DNA of 42,269 bases. Source: an uncultured Burkholderiales bacterium. GTDB lineage: Bacteria > Pseudomonadota > Gammaproteobacteria > Burkholderiales > Burkholderiaceae_C. The notes under the pieces were generated by a model. It saw only the letters and a list, made by a program, of their open reading frames with translations, was not told the DNA's origin and ran no database searches. The stretch covers positions 1 to 42,269 of the forward strand of contig CADEDE010000019.1 of assembly GCA_902825995.1 (NCBI GenBank). Reading direction: 5' to 3'. This document shows, in pieces, positions 32,501 to 42,269 of this stretch. A program made the position numbers and the translations under genes. The stretch's first letter is position 1; the number at the start of each line of letters is the position of its first letter.

Positions 32501-34162
32501 CCATGACGTGTACTGGCAGGCGATACCGTTGCCAGTCCAGGTGGTGCCATTCGAAGTGCCCGTGCTGTTGTTTACCGTACACGTGGCAGCGTTCGTCCAG
32601 GCACTCCAGGTCGCGCTGTACCGGCACCGCCGACGGCTGCTGCCGTTGTTGTCCCAGGTGCATGACGCAACGGGCGTCCAGCCGGTCCATGTGGAGCCAG
32701 AGTTGCTCGAGGTGCTGGCCTCCAAATTCCTTGATCTCGACTGCAGCGAGCTGGTGCTCGTCTGCCAGGAGCCCGTGACGGTACGGCCCTGCAAGGTGGT
32801 CGTACCCGTCGTCCATTGGGGAGTGACGGACCGCTGTTGCAGCGTGCTCGTGCGCTCCTTTACGGTGGTGACCGTGTTGTCCTTCATCGGCCGCGGCGTT
32901 CCGCCGCCGTCGCGCTGCCCGACATCGTTGCGGGCAAGATCGTCGGGTCCGTAGCTGCTGCTGCCGTTGCCGCTGACCTCGGTGTCGGTATTCCAGTAGC
33001 CGTCGGTGGTGAGAATGGTGTAGTTGCGCTGACAGGAATACTGCACCGGGTCATAGCTCTGCGCGCTGCCGTCGGCCTGGGTGGCCTTTTTGGCGAAATA
33101 GCGGCCGGCCTTGGACAAGGCGCCGCGCAGCGGCGTGTAGCTGTCGGGGTCGGCGGCGAACAGCTCGGTATAGAACTTGTCCTTCTGGCCGCCCGCGCCC
33201 GAAGTGAATGCGGCCACGTCGAGAAATTTGCTGCCGCTCACGCGCTCGGAGCTGATCGTACTGAAACCCACGCGGTAGCCGTCGCCGATCGGGGCGAAGG
33301 CCCGGCTCGCGGCGGTGCGCATCGTCAGGCTGCGGGTGCGGTTGTAGGTGTACCAATTGCGGTAGTTCTGGAGGTCGCCGCTGGTCGGCTTCATCACCAC
33401 CTTGGTGAACTTGCCGAAGCCAGGCGTGCTGCCGACGCTGCTGTTGCATTCCTGGTAGAAAGCGGTCGAGGTAATGAGGCCGCTGCTGTTGTAGGTGTAG
33501 CCCAGGCGCGGCTGGGTGCTCGAATAGGTGTAGTAGAAGGGCCGGTTGTCGCCGTTGGCCAACCGTGCATTGGTCATCGTGCCGCTGCCGGCGGTCTCGG
33601 TGACGTTGACGGTGACGGTGCGGGAGCCGCTGTTCCAGGTGCTCACCGTGCCGACCATCAAGATGCTGTCATCGTCGTTGCTGTACAAAGTGACGATATC
33701 GCCAGCCGCGTAACTGTTGGAGCCGCTCACGACAATGCCCACGGTCAGACCTGTCGCAATCGTCAGGCTCGTCGGCGTCGTCGTGCGAATCGAGCTGAGG
33801 GCGGTTGGCGAGGGAAATGTGAAGCTGCCGAGCGGGTAGGTCGTACCGTCGTAATAGACCGGCAAGGCATAGGTGGTCGCGGGGTTGTAGGCCAGGCCGT
33901 TGCACTGCGAGGCGTAGAAGCCGTACTTGCCGCTGCCGAAGTTGGCGTCATCTGGCATGTAGGCCCGATCCATGCTGCCCGAATCGTCGAGCACGAACAT
34001 CAGATTGGGCTTGACCAGCGTGGCCGACGACGTGACCAGCGGCACCTGGGCAATATCGGTAGGCGCGGCCAGGGCGTTGGCGCCAAGTCCGAGCGCGGCC
34101 ACCAGCAGCAACGCCGCCCGTGCCGGATACCAAGCCTGGGTGTCGAATCGATTCTGGTTCAT
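29567..34162 (-). CDS. pilY1: Type IV pilus tip/biogenesis protein PilY1 with a Cys-rich repeat insert
   Basis: A 1531-residue secreted protein of type IV pilus assembly and adhesion. Signal peptide to about residue 33 (GANALA/AP). A von Willebrand A-like start has the MIDAS motif D59-x-S61-x-S63 (VLDDSGSMD). The C-terminal PilY1 beta-propeller lies after about residue 1000 (GNEMWAYVPSMVMDRM, GGLGAGGRGYYALDITNPDN, VVFTSGYNN). Between them, about residues 430-485 hold three 16-residue tandem repeats and about 487-695 a Cys/Trp module array. P. aeruginosa PilY1 is about 1160 residues, so this one is enlarged. The ATG at 34160-34162 has GGGGAGA upstream. It lies 25 bp after pilX. Confidence 0.92.
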   Translation of the reverse strand: MNQNRFDTQAWYPARAALLLVAALGLGANALAAPTDIAQVPLVTSSATLVKPNLMFVLDDSGSMDRAYMPDDANFGSGKYGFYASQCNGLAYNPATTYALPVYYDGTTYPLGSFTFPSPTALSSIRTTTPTSLTIATGLTVGIVVSGSNSYAAGDIVTLYSNDDDSILMVGTVSTWNSGSRTVTVNVTETAGSGTMTNARLANGDNRPFYYTYSSTQPRLGYTYNSSGLITSTAFYQECNSSVGSTPGFGKFTKVVMKPTSGDLQNYRNWYTYNRTRSLTMRTAASRAFAPIGDGYRVGFSTISSERVSGSKFLDVAAFTSGAGGQKDKFYTELFAADPDSYTPLRGALSKAGRYFAKKATQADGSAQSYDPVQYSCQRNYTILTTDGYWNTDTEVSGNGSSSYGPDDLARNDVGQRDGGGTPRPMKDNTVTTVKERTSTLQQRSVTPQWTTGTTTLQGRTVTGSWQTSTSSLQSRSRNLEASTSSNSGSTWTGWTPVASCTWDNNGSSRRRCRYSATWSAWTNAATCTVNNSTGTSNGTTWTGNGIACQYTSWSAFADTPSCTAQAQDTTSPHTVATATQCVSPTYSAWADTATCTASATEECRYTAPVNTTTTSCTPVAQSTGPSYTVGTATQCTALPPAYGTWTNTATCAVSAINECRYTAWTALSLVPSCTAVAQSVAPSYTVDTARECQSTSSGGNSNSLADVAMYYYETDLRTTALGNCASTLDGTPTGIATDVCLNNVGPSGLDTALHQHMTTFTLGMGVNGTLNYQANYPLLPAGDFRDITQGSKDWPDAITSAGAARIDDLWHAAVNGRGRYFSANDPTSLADSLSSALAAIIATTGSGSGAAASTLQPVAGDNKLFIAKYKSGFWIGDLVARTIDPATGVISGPVWSAATQLQASVNAGTPRNIYYATRNAGLNTTVRRDFTHANLSADGLNGHFDDACSKTINLTQCATLAANKAAADAADLAAPTTATAAAKAAAAAAQDSANSGIDMVSYLRGGSNPVFRTRVTTDTDIAGGILGDIIGGAPVYAGQPSFKYTENGYASFVAAVKATNAGAGRTGVAYTASNDGMLHAFNGATGNEMWAYVPSMVMDRMYRLADKDYAYRHEYFVNGAPVIGDIYVPGSPGAWKTILVGGLGAGGRGYYALDITNPDNPIPLWEFTNDSLGGDSNLGLSFGNPVITKRADGRWVVVFTSGYNNITPGDGNGHLFMVNANTGERVLDIPTFTSGTTPAGTSTTPSGLGKINAWVDSEIDNTAKRFYGGDLLGNLWRFDTDNLVAPNSAALRLAYFSAGGVEQPITTQPSLAEVKYSGSPYPVVYVGTGKYLGSTDLASTATQSVYAIKDSLTNTPLGDVHADASVVAQTLSLPADATDAHAPRDVTRYGVNWATGNGWRVDLITPTLPILGERVNVDMQLLHNTLTVASNIPSNDACDAGGSSYLYQFDIGNGSIPSTLGGNIVGRWLGGSMVVGISWVTLQLPGSGAGTGRTITITVDNRGVPRTDDVPPPSPPTATGRRTSWRELVQ
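32075..32700 (-). repeat. Cys/Trp module array inside PilY1
   Basis: Encodes about seven degenerate modules, each with two cysteines. The opening is like W-x2-W/F-x4-C (TWTGWTPVASC, TWSAWTNAATC, SWSAFADTPSC, YSAWADTATC). Closings alternate between a short C-x-x-S-A-x-x-E-C-R-Y-T form and a longer C-T-x-x-A-Q-S-x-x-P-S-Y-T-V-x-T-A-x-x-C form. The W-x2-W followed by paired cysteines is reminiscent of thrombospondin type 1 repeats, but the match is by eye only. Confidence 0.7.
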
Positions 34163-34187
34163 GTTGTATCTCCCCCTCATGCGACGT

Positions 34188-34865
34188 TCAATGCAGGATC
34201 GTCTCGGTAAAACTCACCGTGCCACGGCCCGCGACCGTGCGCACGATGATTCGGTAGTAGGGCGTGGTCGATGCCTCGGTCGGCCGCGATTCGGCGCCGA
34301 GCCGGATTTCCCCCCGCGACGCGGCCTGGCTGATTGCTACGCCCGCCGGCTTGGCACAAACATTCGTCGCGCTGACGGCGCCGGCCGACGGACACAGCCG
34401 CGTGATCAGGTAGCGCGCCGTCGCGCGGCCGCCATTCACCGGCGTCGCTGGCGATGGCAGCAGCGAACAGGAGGAGCAGGTCGCGGGAAAGCAGGTGCAA
34501 CTGTCGGCGTCGCCCCAGTTGATCACGGCCAATTTGTTGCCCGCCGAGGTGACGCGGCCGGTCGGGTCGAGGTTGTCCAGCGCGGTGGCGTAGTAGCCGA
34601 TGCTGGGCTGATCCACATTCAGGTCGAGTCCGGGCGCAAGAATAGCTGCTCGCGCCAGCTCTGCCGCCGAATCGCTGGCGCCGGTGGCTTCCTGTTTGAA
34701 GCCCAGGTTGCCCAGCACCACGGCCCCTGAATCGACGGAGCGCACGAGTGCCACCGCAGCCAGCATCATCGCCGCCAGCGCCAGCAGCGCGAACAGCAGC
34801 GACATGCCGCGCTGCGATCGCCGCCGCGGACTGCGCAACTCGGCCGGGGCACGGCCCGTGGTCAT
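34188..34865 (-). CDS. pilX: Minor pilin assembly protein PilX
   Basis: A 225-residue type IV pilus minor pilin of the PilX type. The prepilin-like N-terminus is RRRSQRG followed by MSLLFALLALAAMMLAAVAL; it has no Glu at position +5, as is usual for PilX. The body ends with ASTTPYYRIIVRTVAGRGTVSFTE and contains a dense Cys patch (DSCTCFPATCSSCS). The ATG at 34863-34865 is chosen because the longer frame overlaps pilW with no family similarity. It lies 16 bp after pilW and is co-directional with pilY1, with which PilX is thought to form the pilus tip/priming complex. Confidence 0.82.
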   Translation of the reverse strand: MTTGRAPAELRSPRRRSQRGMSLLFALLALAAMMLAAVALVRSVDSGAVVLGNLGFKQEATGASDSAAELARAAILAPGLDLNVDQPSIGYYATALDNLDPTGRVTSAGNKLAVINWGDADSCTCFPATCSSCSLLPSPATPVNGGRATARYLITRLCPSAGAVSATNVCAKPAGVAISQAASRGEIRLGAESRPTEASTTPYYRIIVRTVAGRGTVSFTETILH

Positions 34866-34881
34866 GTGGGGATCTTTCACG

Positions 34882-36039
34882 TCAGGATCTCCACAGCATG
34901 TTGCGCAGCGGGACGATGGTCTCGAAAATCTTGTAGCGGTAGTGCTTGGCCTCAACGTCGCCGGCCACGCCGGCGCCGACGTCGATCGTCACGCACTGGC
35001 TGCCGCCGCAGCCCGCGGCCCCGGTGGTGGCGGGCGTGGCGCCGACATCCCAGCTCGGGTTGGCGCTGGTCACGATTTCCTTCTCGTACTGGCCGCTGCG
35101 CGAGACGACGAGCAGACGCACCGAGAGCACGCGCAGCCAGCCGGCGTTGGTGGTCGGCGTCGTGGTGTCATAGACATCGACGACACCATCGGCCGTGGCG
35201 CTGGTATCGCGGCCGTAATAGGCGCGCAGGTTGACGATATCGGACTGGATATCGCGCGTGATGCGCGCTCCCGGGTTGCCGGCGTCGAAGCTCGACACCT
35301 GCAGCACCCTCACGTTGTTGACGAGGTTGATCTCGTAGCGGTTGTCCACCAAGCTGCCGAGATTGACCAGCACGCTGCCGTCGCCATAGGCCTGCGTGGG
35401 CGTGCCGGCGGTATTCCAGCCTGCGCCGTCGTTGGCGCGCGGAACGTCCATCGCCGCGGGCGCCGCCGTGATCTGGAAGACCCAGCAAGGCTGCACGCCA
35501 TCGGCGGCCAGCAGCGCCAGGTCGCCCTGGGCGAAGCCGAGTGAGGCCGTGACAGGCACCGACAGGCCGTTGACGGCGATGCCCGGCGGAATCACCCGGG
35601 TCGGCACCGAATACGAAGTCTTCGAGCTGGCCAGCATGCGGATCGAATCGCCGATGCCGACGGGGAGGGCCGGGTTGGCGAGGATGCGTGCCGCCTCGCT
35701 CGTGATGAACACCGGCGCCAGCGCGCCCGCAAAGCCCGCCGGCGCCGCGCCACCGAACTGCGCATTGATCGGGCAGCCGACGATGTCCGGGCTGCTGGTG
35801 AGGCCATACCCGGCGGTTTGAATGTCGCGCTGGATCGCATACAGGGACAAGGCGCCGTTGACCTGCGAGTCGGACCCGGCCGCGGTCGTGCGCTTCTGGC
35901 CCTCGGAAACCAGCAGAACCTGGCTGATGACGAGGATGGCCAGCAGGCCGATCAGCATGCCGATCATCAACTCGACCAGGGTGACACCGCGCTGGCCGGC
36001 GGCGCGACGCGGGCGCCGGGAACGCACGACGCGGTTCAT
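34882..36039 (-). CDS. pilW: Minor pilin PilW
   Basis: A 385-residue PilW-type minor pilin. The class III prepilin signal has a basic leader ending QRG followed by VTLVELMIGMLIGLLAILVISQVLL, with E at mature position 5. Its length and the motif LYAIQRDIQTAGYGL are typical of PilW. A late Cys pair occurs in AAGCGGSQC. The ATG overlaps the pilV stop codon (ATGA), indicating coupling. Confidence 0.88.
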   Translation of the reverse strand: MNRVVRSRRPRRAAGQRGVTLVELMIGMLIGLLAILVISQVLLVSEGQKRTTAAGSDSQVNGALSLYAIQRDIQTAGYGLTSSPDIVGCPINAQFGGAAPAGFAGALAPVFITSEAARILANPALPVGIGDSIRMLASSKTSYSVPTRVIPPGIAVNGLSVPVTASLGFAQGDLALLAADGVQPCWVFQITAAPAAMDVPRANDGAGWNTAGTPTQAYGDGSVLVNLGSLVDNRYEINLVNNVRVLQVSSFDAGNPGARITRDIQSDIVNLRAYYGRDTSATADGVVDVYDTTTPTTNAGWLRVLSVRLLVVSRSGQYEKEIVTSANPSWDVGATPATTGAAGCGGSQCVTIDVGAGVAGDVEAKHYRYKIFETIVPLRNMLWRS

Positions 36040-36515
36040 GGCGTATTCACGGCGACGGCCGCCGTGGTGGTGTAGTTGTGCTGCTGCTCGTTGGGCGGTG
36101 TCCAGGTGATGGTGATCGTGACGTCGGCGGCAACGACCTTGCCGGTCGCCGCGACGATTCCGCCGGGCAACGCGGCAACCGCAATGTTCGTAGCCCCACC
36201 GGGCAGCGCGGCGCCCACTTGCGTAGCCCACTCGTTGCACCGGGGGTGGGCCGCGCAGCCGGCCGACGCGTAGTTGACCAGGGTGTCCTGGTCCGACCAC
36301 ATGGTGCCGATCAGCCGCTGGGCCAGCAATGCGGCATCGGCGCGAAACCGCGACTGGGTCTGGGCCTTGGTCATCGAAGCCTGCAAGCCGACGATGCCGA
36401 GCACGCCGAAGGCGAAGATCAGCAGCGCGACCAGGGCCTCGATCAGCATGAAGCCACGATCAGAGCGCCCCGTCCTGACGCCGCGGCGTCGCGCGTTTGG
36501 ATGCTTATGTTTCAT
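36036..36515 (-). CDS. pilV: Minor pilin PilV
   Basis: A 159-residue minor pilin with prepilin signal SDRG followed by FMLIEALVALLIFAFGVLGIVGLQA, E at +5, and a small C-terminal beta domain with the Cys pair in AGCAAHPRC. The ATG at 36513-36515 overlaps the fimT stop (ATGA); the longer frame 5' of it is in fimT. PilV-type proteins help initiate pilus assembly. Confidence 0.86.
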   Translation of the reverse strand: MKHKHPNARRRGVRTGRSDRGFMLIEALVALLIFAFGVLGIVGLQASMTKAQTQSRFRADAALLAQRLIGTMWSDQDTLVNYASAGCAAHPRCNEWATQVGAALPGGATNIAVAALPGGIVAATGKVVAADVTITITWTPPNEQQHNYTTTAAVAVNTP

Positions 36516-37207
36516 GGGTAAAGGACCGTCGTGGGGCAGTAGCGCGGATCGGTCCCTGCAGCGATGCCGCGGTCGCACGTGCGAACCGTGCCGCCATTGC
36601 CGATCTCAATACGCAAGCGCCGGTAGTCGTTGCCGGCAACGTCGTTGCTGACGTTGATAAAGCCGATCGGGGTCGCGTCGGCGACGCGGCCGAAGGCATT
36701 GAAGGTGACGGTATTGGCGGCGGCGCTGTTGTCGGCGGTCCTGGCCGCCACCACCACATTCTTGCCGCCGACGCCGCCGGCATTGGCTTCGACGATCAGC
36801 GGGTTGCTGGCATCGGCCACGGCAGCGAGGTAAGCCGCGACGAGACCGGCATCGGCCGACGTGCCGGGCAGCGTGACGGGCGCGAACTGGCAGTTCGCCG
36901 ACGGATCGCGCACGCTGATGACCCAGGACACGCCGGCACCCGACAGCGCGCAACTGCTGCCCATCACGGATGAATCGGCCAGCGATACCAGGGAAAAGCG
37001 AATCGGCGCGTTGCGCCGCATGGCTTCGTTGCGCGCGTGGTTCAGGCCGGCCTGGATCGACGATGCCGTATTGCGCACCTGGGTGTTGCGCATCCACGCG
37101 CCGATACTGGGGCCGGCGCCGACCAGCAGCATAGCCAGGATGACCATCGTGACCGCGAGTTCGATCATCGTCATGCCGCGCGCGCGGCGGGCGCGAGGCA
37201 CTAGCAT
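36512..37207 (-). CDS. fimT: GspH/FimT-family pseudopilin
   Basis: A 231-residue minor pilin of the GspH/FimT family. A short basic leader (about 11 residues ending RARG) precedes MTMIELAVTMVILAMLLVGAG (E at +5). NTASSIQAGLNHARNEAMRRN follows, the hallmark helix of GspH/FimT. The C-terminus has TFNAFGRV and a Cys pair (TCDRG...RYCP). The ATG overlaps the pilE stop by 7 bp. FimU versus FimT naming is not resolved. Confidence 0.88.
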   Translation of the reverse strand: MLVPRARRARGMTMIELAVTMVILAMLLVGAGPSIGAWMRNTQVRNTASSIQAGLNHARNEAMRRNAPIRFSLVSLADSSVMGSSCALSGAGVSWVISVRDPSANCQFAPVTLPGTSADAGLVAAYLAAVADASNPLIVEANAGGVGGKNVVVAARTADNSAAANTVTFNAFGRVADATPIGFINVSNDVAGNDYRRLRIEIGNGGTVRTCDRGIAAGTDPRYCPTTVLYP

Positions 37208-37671
37208 TCGCTCCCCTTGACGAGCCAGCAGGGCCTGTTGATCGCGCCGCCGGCCTTGAATTGGATCGTGGCGCGGGCATTGGCGTGATTGATCGTGTAG
37301 TCATGCCCGATCGCGCGGCCGCTGCTGCCGGCGGCCGTGACTGTGTAGCCTTGACCGCCACCGCTGAGCACACAGCTATACGTGAAGAACTGTGCCGCAC
37401 CGTAGGTGAGCACGCCGGTGCCGGCAGACCAGCTCGGCGGCCCGGCGTCGGCGCAGTTCGCAGCACCGTAGTTGCGGTTGTCCTGGTAGTACTGCTCCAT
37501 CTTCACGCGAAAGTCGGACAGCGCGGCCTGCGCCTCGGGCAGTTGGCCGCGGCGCACATAGTCGAAATAGCTCGGCAGCGCCACGCTGGCCAGGATGGCG
37601 ACGATGGCGACCACGATCATCACCTCGATCAGGGTGAATCCGCGCGCTGGTTTCGTATTGAGTTCGATCAC
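37201..37671 (-). CDS. pilE: Type IV pilin PilE
   Basis: A 156-residue type IVa pilin of the PilE class. The leader IELNTKPARG is followed by FTLIEVMIVVAIVAILASVALPSYFDYVRRG, with E at +5. QLPEAQAALSDFRVKMEQYYQDNRNYG is the typical PilE alpha-helix. Cysteines near the C-terminus (TYSC and NRPCW...SEC) suggest a D-region disulfide. The GTG at 37669-37671 gives the usual short leader; an ATG at 37713 would give a 24-residue leader with two cysteines, which is atypical. First gene of the cluster. The upstream region (37672-37916) shows no other gene. Confidence 0.82.
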   Translation of the reverse strand: MIELNTKPARGFTLIEVMIVVAIVAILASVALPSYFDYVRRGQLPEAQAALSDFRVKMEQYYQDNRNYGAANCADAGPPSWSAGTGVLTYGAAQFFTYSCVLSGGGQGYTVTAAGSSGRAIGHDYTINHANARATIQFKAGGAINRPCWLVKGSEC

Positions 37672-37916
37672 GTTGGCTGCCTGGTTGGCGCCGCGCGTGC
37701 ACTGGCAATGCATGCGCGGCTGGGGCTTTGGCGCGATTGTCTGGAGATGCCTTCACAACGCGCGTGACAAAGCGCACGCATCGCCGGCAGGCTTCGATGA
37801 GCGGCGCGCGCGGCTCGACAGGCGGTGCATTGCGAACGCCTCGGCGGCGGCGTTCGGGTGGTTTCGCGCCTCCCGGCGCACGCGCTGTGTAAAAGGGTTT
37901 CGGAGGGTTACCGAAA

Positions 37917-38015
37917 CTAGCGTGGCAGGTCGCTGCTTCCCCGCAGGTATTCATCCACCGCGCGCGCGGCCTGGCGGCCTTCGCGGATGGCCCAGACCAC
38001 CAGGCTCTGGCCGCG
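37917..38015 (-). pseudogene. 3' fragment of a second gltD copy
   Basis: About 32 codons plus a TAG stop match the very end of glt[21 protein letters not shown] then [12 protein letters not shown]. The intact gltD 1.5 kb away ends [20 protein letters not shown] then [12 protein letters not shown]. About 60 bp are nearly identical at DNA level (37950-38013 versus 39480-39543), and similarity ends abruptly at CTGGCCGCGG. The 5' part of this copy is absent; the ATPase gene lies just upstream. Confidence 0.85.
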
Positions 38016-38103
38016 GCTCAGCAGTACGATGGCCACCGCAGTGGCCCAATCGCCCGTAGCCGGCGCAAGGCTCGTGGTTCGGAGCCGATGACGGCGATGC
38101 GGG

Positions 38104-39246
38104 TCACCGCAGCAGCGCGCGCAGCGGCACCGCTTCCATGCCCTTGGCCAGCGGGTAGCGGTGCTGCCCCGGATAGACCACATACAGGGCATCGAGCTGC
38201 AAGTCGTTGGCGGCGATGTGCATGCTGGGGGTGGCTTTGGGTGCGTCTGCCCGTTTGAACTCCACGCCGATGCGTCGCTGGTCCTTGTGCATCAGCAGAT
38301 CGAGCTCCGCGCCCTGGTGCGTGGCCCAGAAGTAGGCCTCGTCGGGTTGGGCGATGCGCAACACCTGCTCCAGCGCAAAGCCCTCCCAACTGGCGCCGCT
38401 CAACGGATGGGTCAGCAGGCCGGGCATGGAATTCACGCCCATGAGCGCGTGCAGCAGCCCGGTGTCGCGAAAATAGATCTTGGGGGACTTGACCTGCCGC
38501 TTGGCCAGGTTTTGATGCCAGGGCTGGAGTTGCCGAACCATGAAGGTCTGGGTCAGATGGTCCAGATACCGGCGCACGGTGGTCTCGGCAATGCCCAGCG
38601 ATCTTGCAGGCTCCGCCGCATTCCAGATTTGCCCATGGTAGTGAGCCAGCAATTGCCAGAAGCGCATCATCATCGGCGTGGGTACGTTCATGCCGAGTTG
38701 CGGCAGGTCGCCGCTCAGGTAGCGGTGGATCGCGTCCTTGCGCCAGATGGCGCTGACCGCATCGTCCTGCGGCAGGAGGGAGCCCGGAAAACCGCCGCGC
38801 AACCAGAGCCGGCTGACGGCCTGATGGCTCGCCCCCACCTCGCCGATGTCGAACCCCGAGACCTCCAGCGTCACAGCGCGTCCAAGCAAGGATTCGCTCT
38901 TGTGCATGACGCTTGGCGTGGCGCTGCCCAGCAGCAGATATTGCCCGTTGCGGTGCATGTGATCGGGCCGGTCGATCAGCACGCGCAGCGCCTCGAACAG
39001 CCGCGGCTGGTGCTGCACCTCATCGATCACCACCAATCCCTGCAGGTCGGACAGCGTCGCGACCGGGTTGTCCAGCCGCTGGCGCGCGGCCGGATCCTCC
39101 AGATCGAAGTAGTTGGGTGAATCGGGGGCGATGAATTCGCGAGCCAGCGTGGTCTTGCCCACCTGGCGGGGCCCCACAAGCTCGACCGCCCTGAACGAGG
39201 CCAACAACTGCCTCAGGCGAGATTTAAGGGCGATTCGTTCGATCAT
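38104..39246 (-). CDS. AAA-type ATPase with DUF4143 C-terminal domain
   Basis: A 380-residue AAA_14/DUF4143 protein. Walker A is GPRQVGKTT (K31), Walker B VVIDEVQ (D75, E76), and sensor-like [11 protein letters not shown] follows. A winged-helix-like segment ([17 protein letters not shown]-type, about 215-232) precedes DUF4143, which ends with a PD-(D/E)xK-like arrangement D316...E329-x-K331 ([15 protein letters not shown]). Members are widespread and often horizontally moved; their function is unknown. The ATG at 39246 is preferred to a GTG at 39255. It is flanked by gltD and by a duplicate gltD 3' end, so it probably arrived by rearrangement. The 196-bp gap to gltD (39247-39442) shows no gene. 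Confidence 0.85.
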   Translation of the reverse strand: MIERIALKSRLRQLLASFRAVELVGPRQVGKTTLAREFIAPDSPNYFDLEDPAARQRLDNPVATLSDLQGLVVIDEVQHQPRLFEALRVLIDRPDHMHRNGQYLLLGSATPSVMHKSESLLGRAVTLEVSGFDIGEVGASHQAVSRLWLRGGFPGSLLPQDDAVSAIWRKDAIHRYLSGDLPQLGMNVPTPMMMRFWQLLAHYHGQIWNAAEPARSLGIAETTVRRYLDHLTQTFMVRQLQPWHQNLAKRQVKSPKIYFRDTGLLHALMGVNSMPGLLTHPLSGASWEGFALEQVLRIAQPDEAYFWATHQGAELDLLMHKDQRRIGVEFKRADAPKATPSMHIAANDLQLDALYVVYPGQHRYPLAKGMEAVPLRALLR

Positions 39247-39442
39247 CTGCGACACCGATCAGGCCGCGCATGATATCAAACACCATGAAATTCCAATACA
39301 CCGTGCTGGCTTTTCATGTCATTGTCGATCCACCCCTTGGCGACCGCAAGCAGGGGCGCCAGGGCAAATGGCGCATCGGGCAGGTACGGCGAATGCCGGC
39401 CGATCGCGCGAACGCGTCAGCCCCGGCCTATCGCAAGCACTG

Positions 39443-40909
<1,467 letters not shown>

Positions 40910-40928
40910 GGTGTTCTCTTCGTCGTTC

Positions 40929-42269
<1,341 letters not shown>

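Noticed and set aside
38104-39246. DUF4143 ATPase as part of a defence island
   Set aside because: No restriction, toxin-antitoxin, CRISPR or phage genes flank it. The neighbours are gltD and pilE. The family is widespread without an established defence role.

Overview
This 42 kb window looks like chromosomal DNA of a betaproteobacterium of the order Burkholderiales (Rubrivivax/Leptothrix/Sphaerotilaceae-like). The clues are the GC-rich sequence, the divergent zwf-hexR and tal-pgi arrangement, a mlaFEDACB operon with mlaA inside it, a pilE-fimT-pilV-pilW-pilX-pilY1 cluster, gltBD, and a PHA-granule-associated protein. Placement rests on recalled gene families and synteny, because no search could be run. 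No rRNA, tRNA, CRISPR array or intact mobile element was seen.

Layout. 1-6.9 kb is housekeeping: purN (-) diverges from trpS, followed by a serine esterase and an MFS transporter (+), then a glyoxalase II-type hydrolase and a cysteine synthase (-), then two small conserved hypotheticals. 6.96-8.6 kb is a stretch of gene remnants: an old-yellow-enzyme gene with a nonsense codon and an internal deletion, a DUF423 start fused to the tail of an IS630-type transposase, a DUF455 gene truncated at that IS end, and a gamma-carbonic-anhydrase start fused to an hslO start. 8.6-10.75 kb holds three lipid/PHA-related genes: a wax-ester/diacylglycerol acyltransferase, acyl-CoA-binding protein and a PHA-granule protein. 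11-14.2 kb has a zinc aminopeptidase and a molybdopterin oxidoreductase (-). 14.5-19.2 kb has two paralogous branched-chain-type substrate-binding proteins followed by an M20 amidohydrolase and an M14-like peptidase (+).

19.2-24.9 kb is a central sugar-phosphate locus. tal-pgi-HAD (-) diverges from zwf-hexR (+), and a near-perfect HexR palindrome lies just upstream of zwf. The transaldolase is the most striking gene here: it is full length and translationally coupled to pgi, but the Schiff-base lysine and at least four other active-site residues are replaced. 24.9-28.7 kb is a complete Mla lipid-transport operon (-), with an MlaA that lacks a lipobox cysteine. 28.8-37.7 kb is a type IV pilus assembly cluster (-), with a TonB-like protein at its end and a PilY1 carrying an unusual cysteine/tryptophan repeat array. 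37.9-42.3 kb contains gltB (partial) and gltD (-), then a DUF4143 ATPase lying between intact gltD and a second copy of the gltD 3' end.

How it fits together: HexR probably senses a sugar-phosphate intermediate and controls entry into the Entner-Doudoroff/pentose phosphate routes from the zwf/tal intergenic region. The Mla operon and the pilus cluster are cell-envelope systems transcribed in the same direction. The remnant region and the gltD-ATPase junction record past IS activity and rearrangement.
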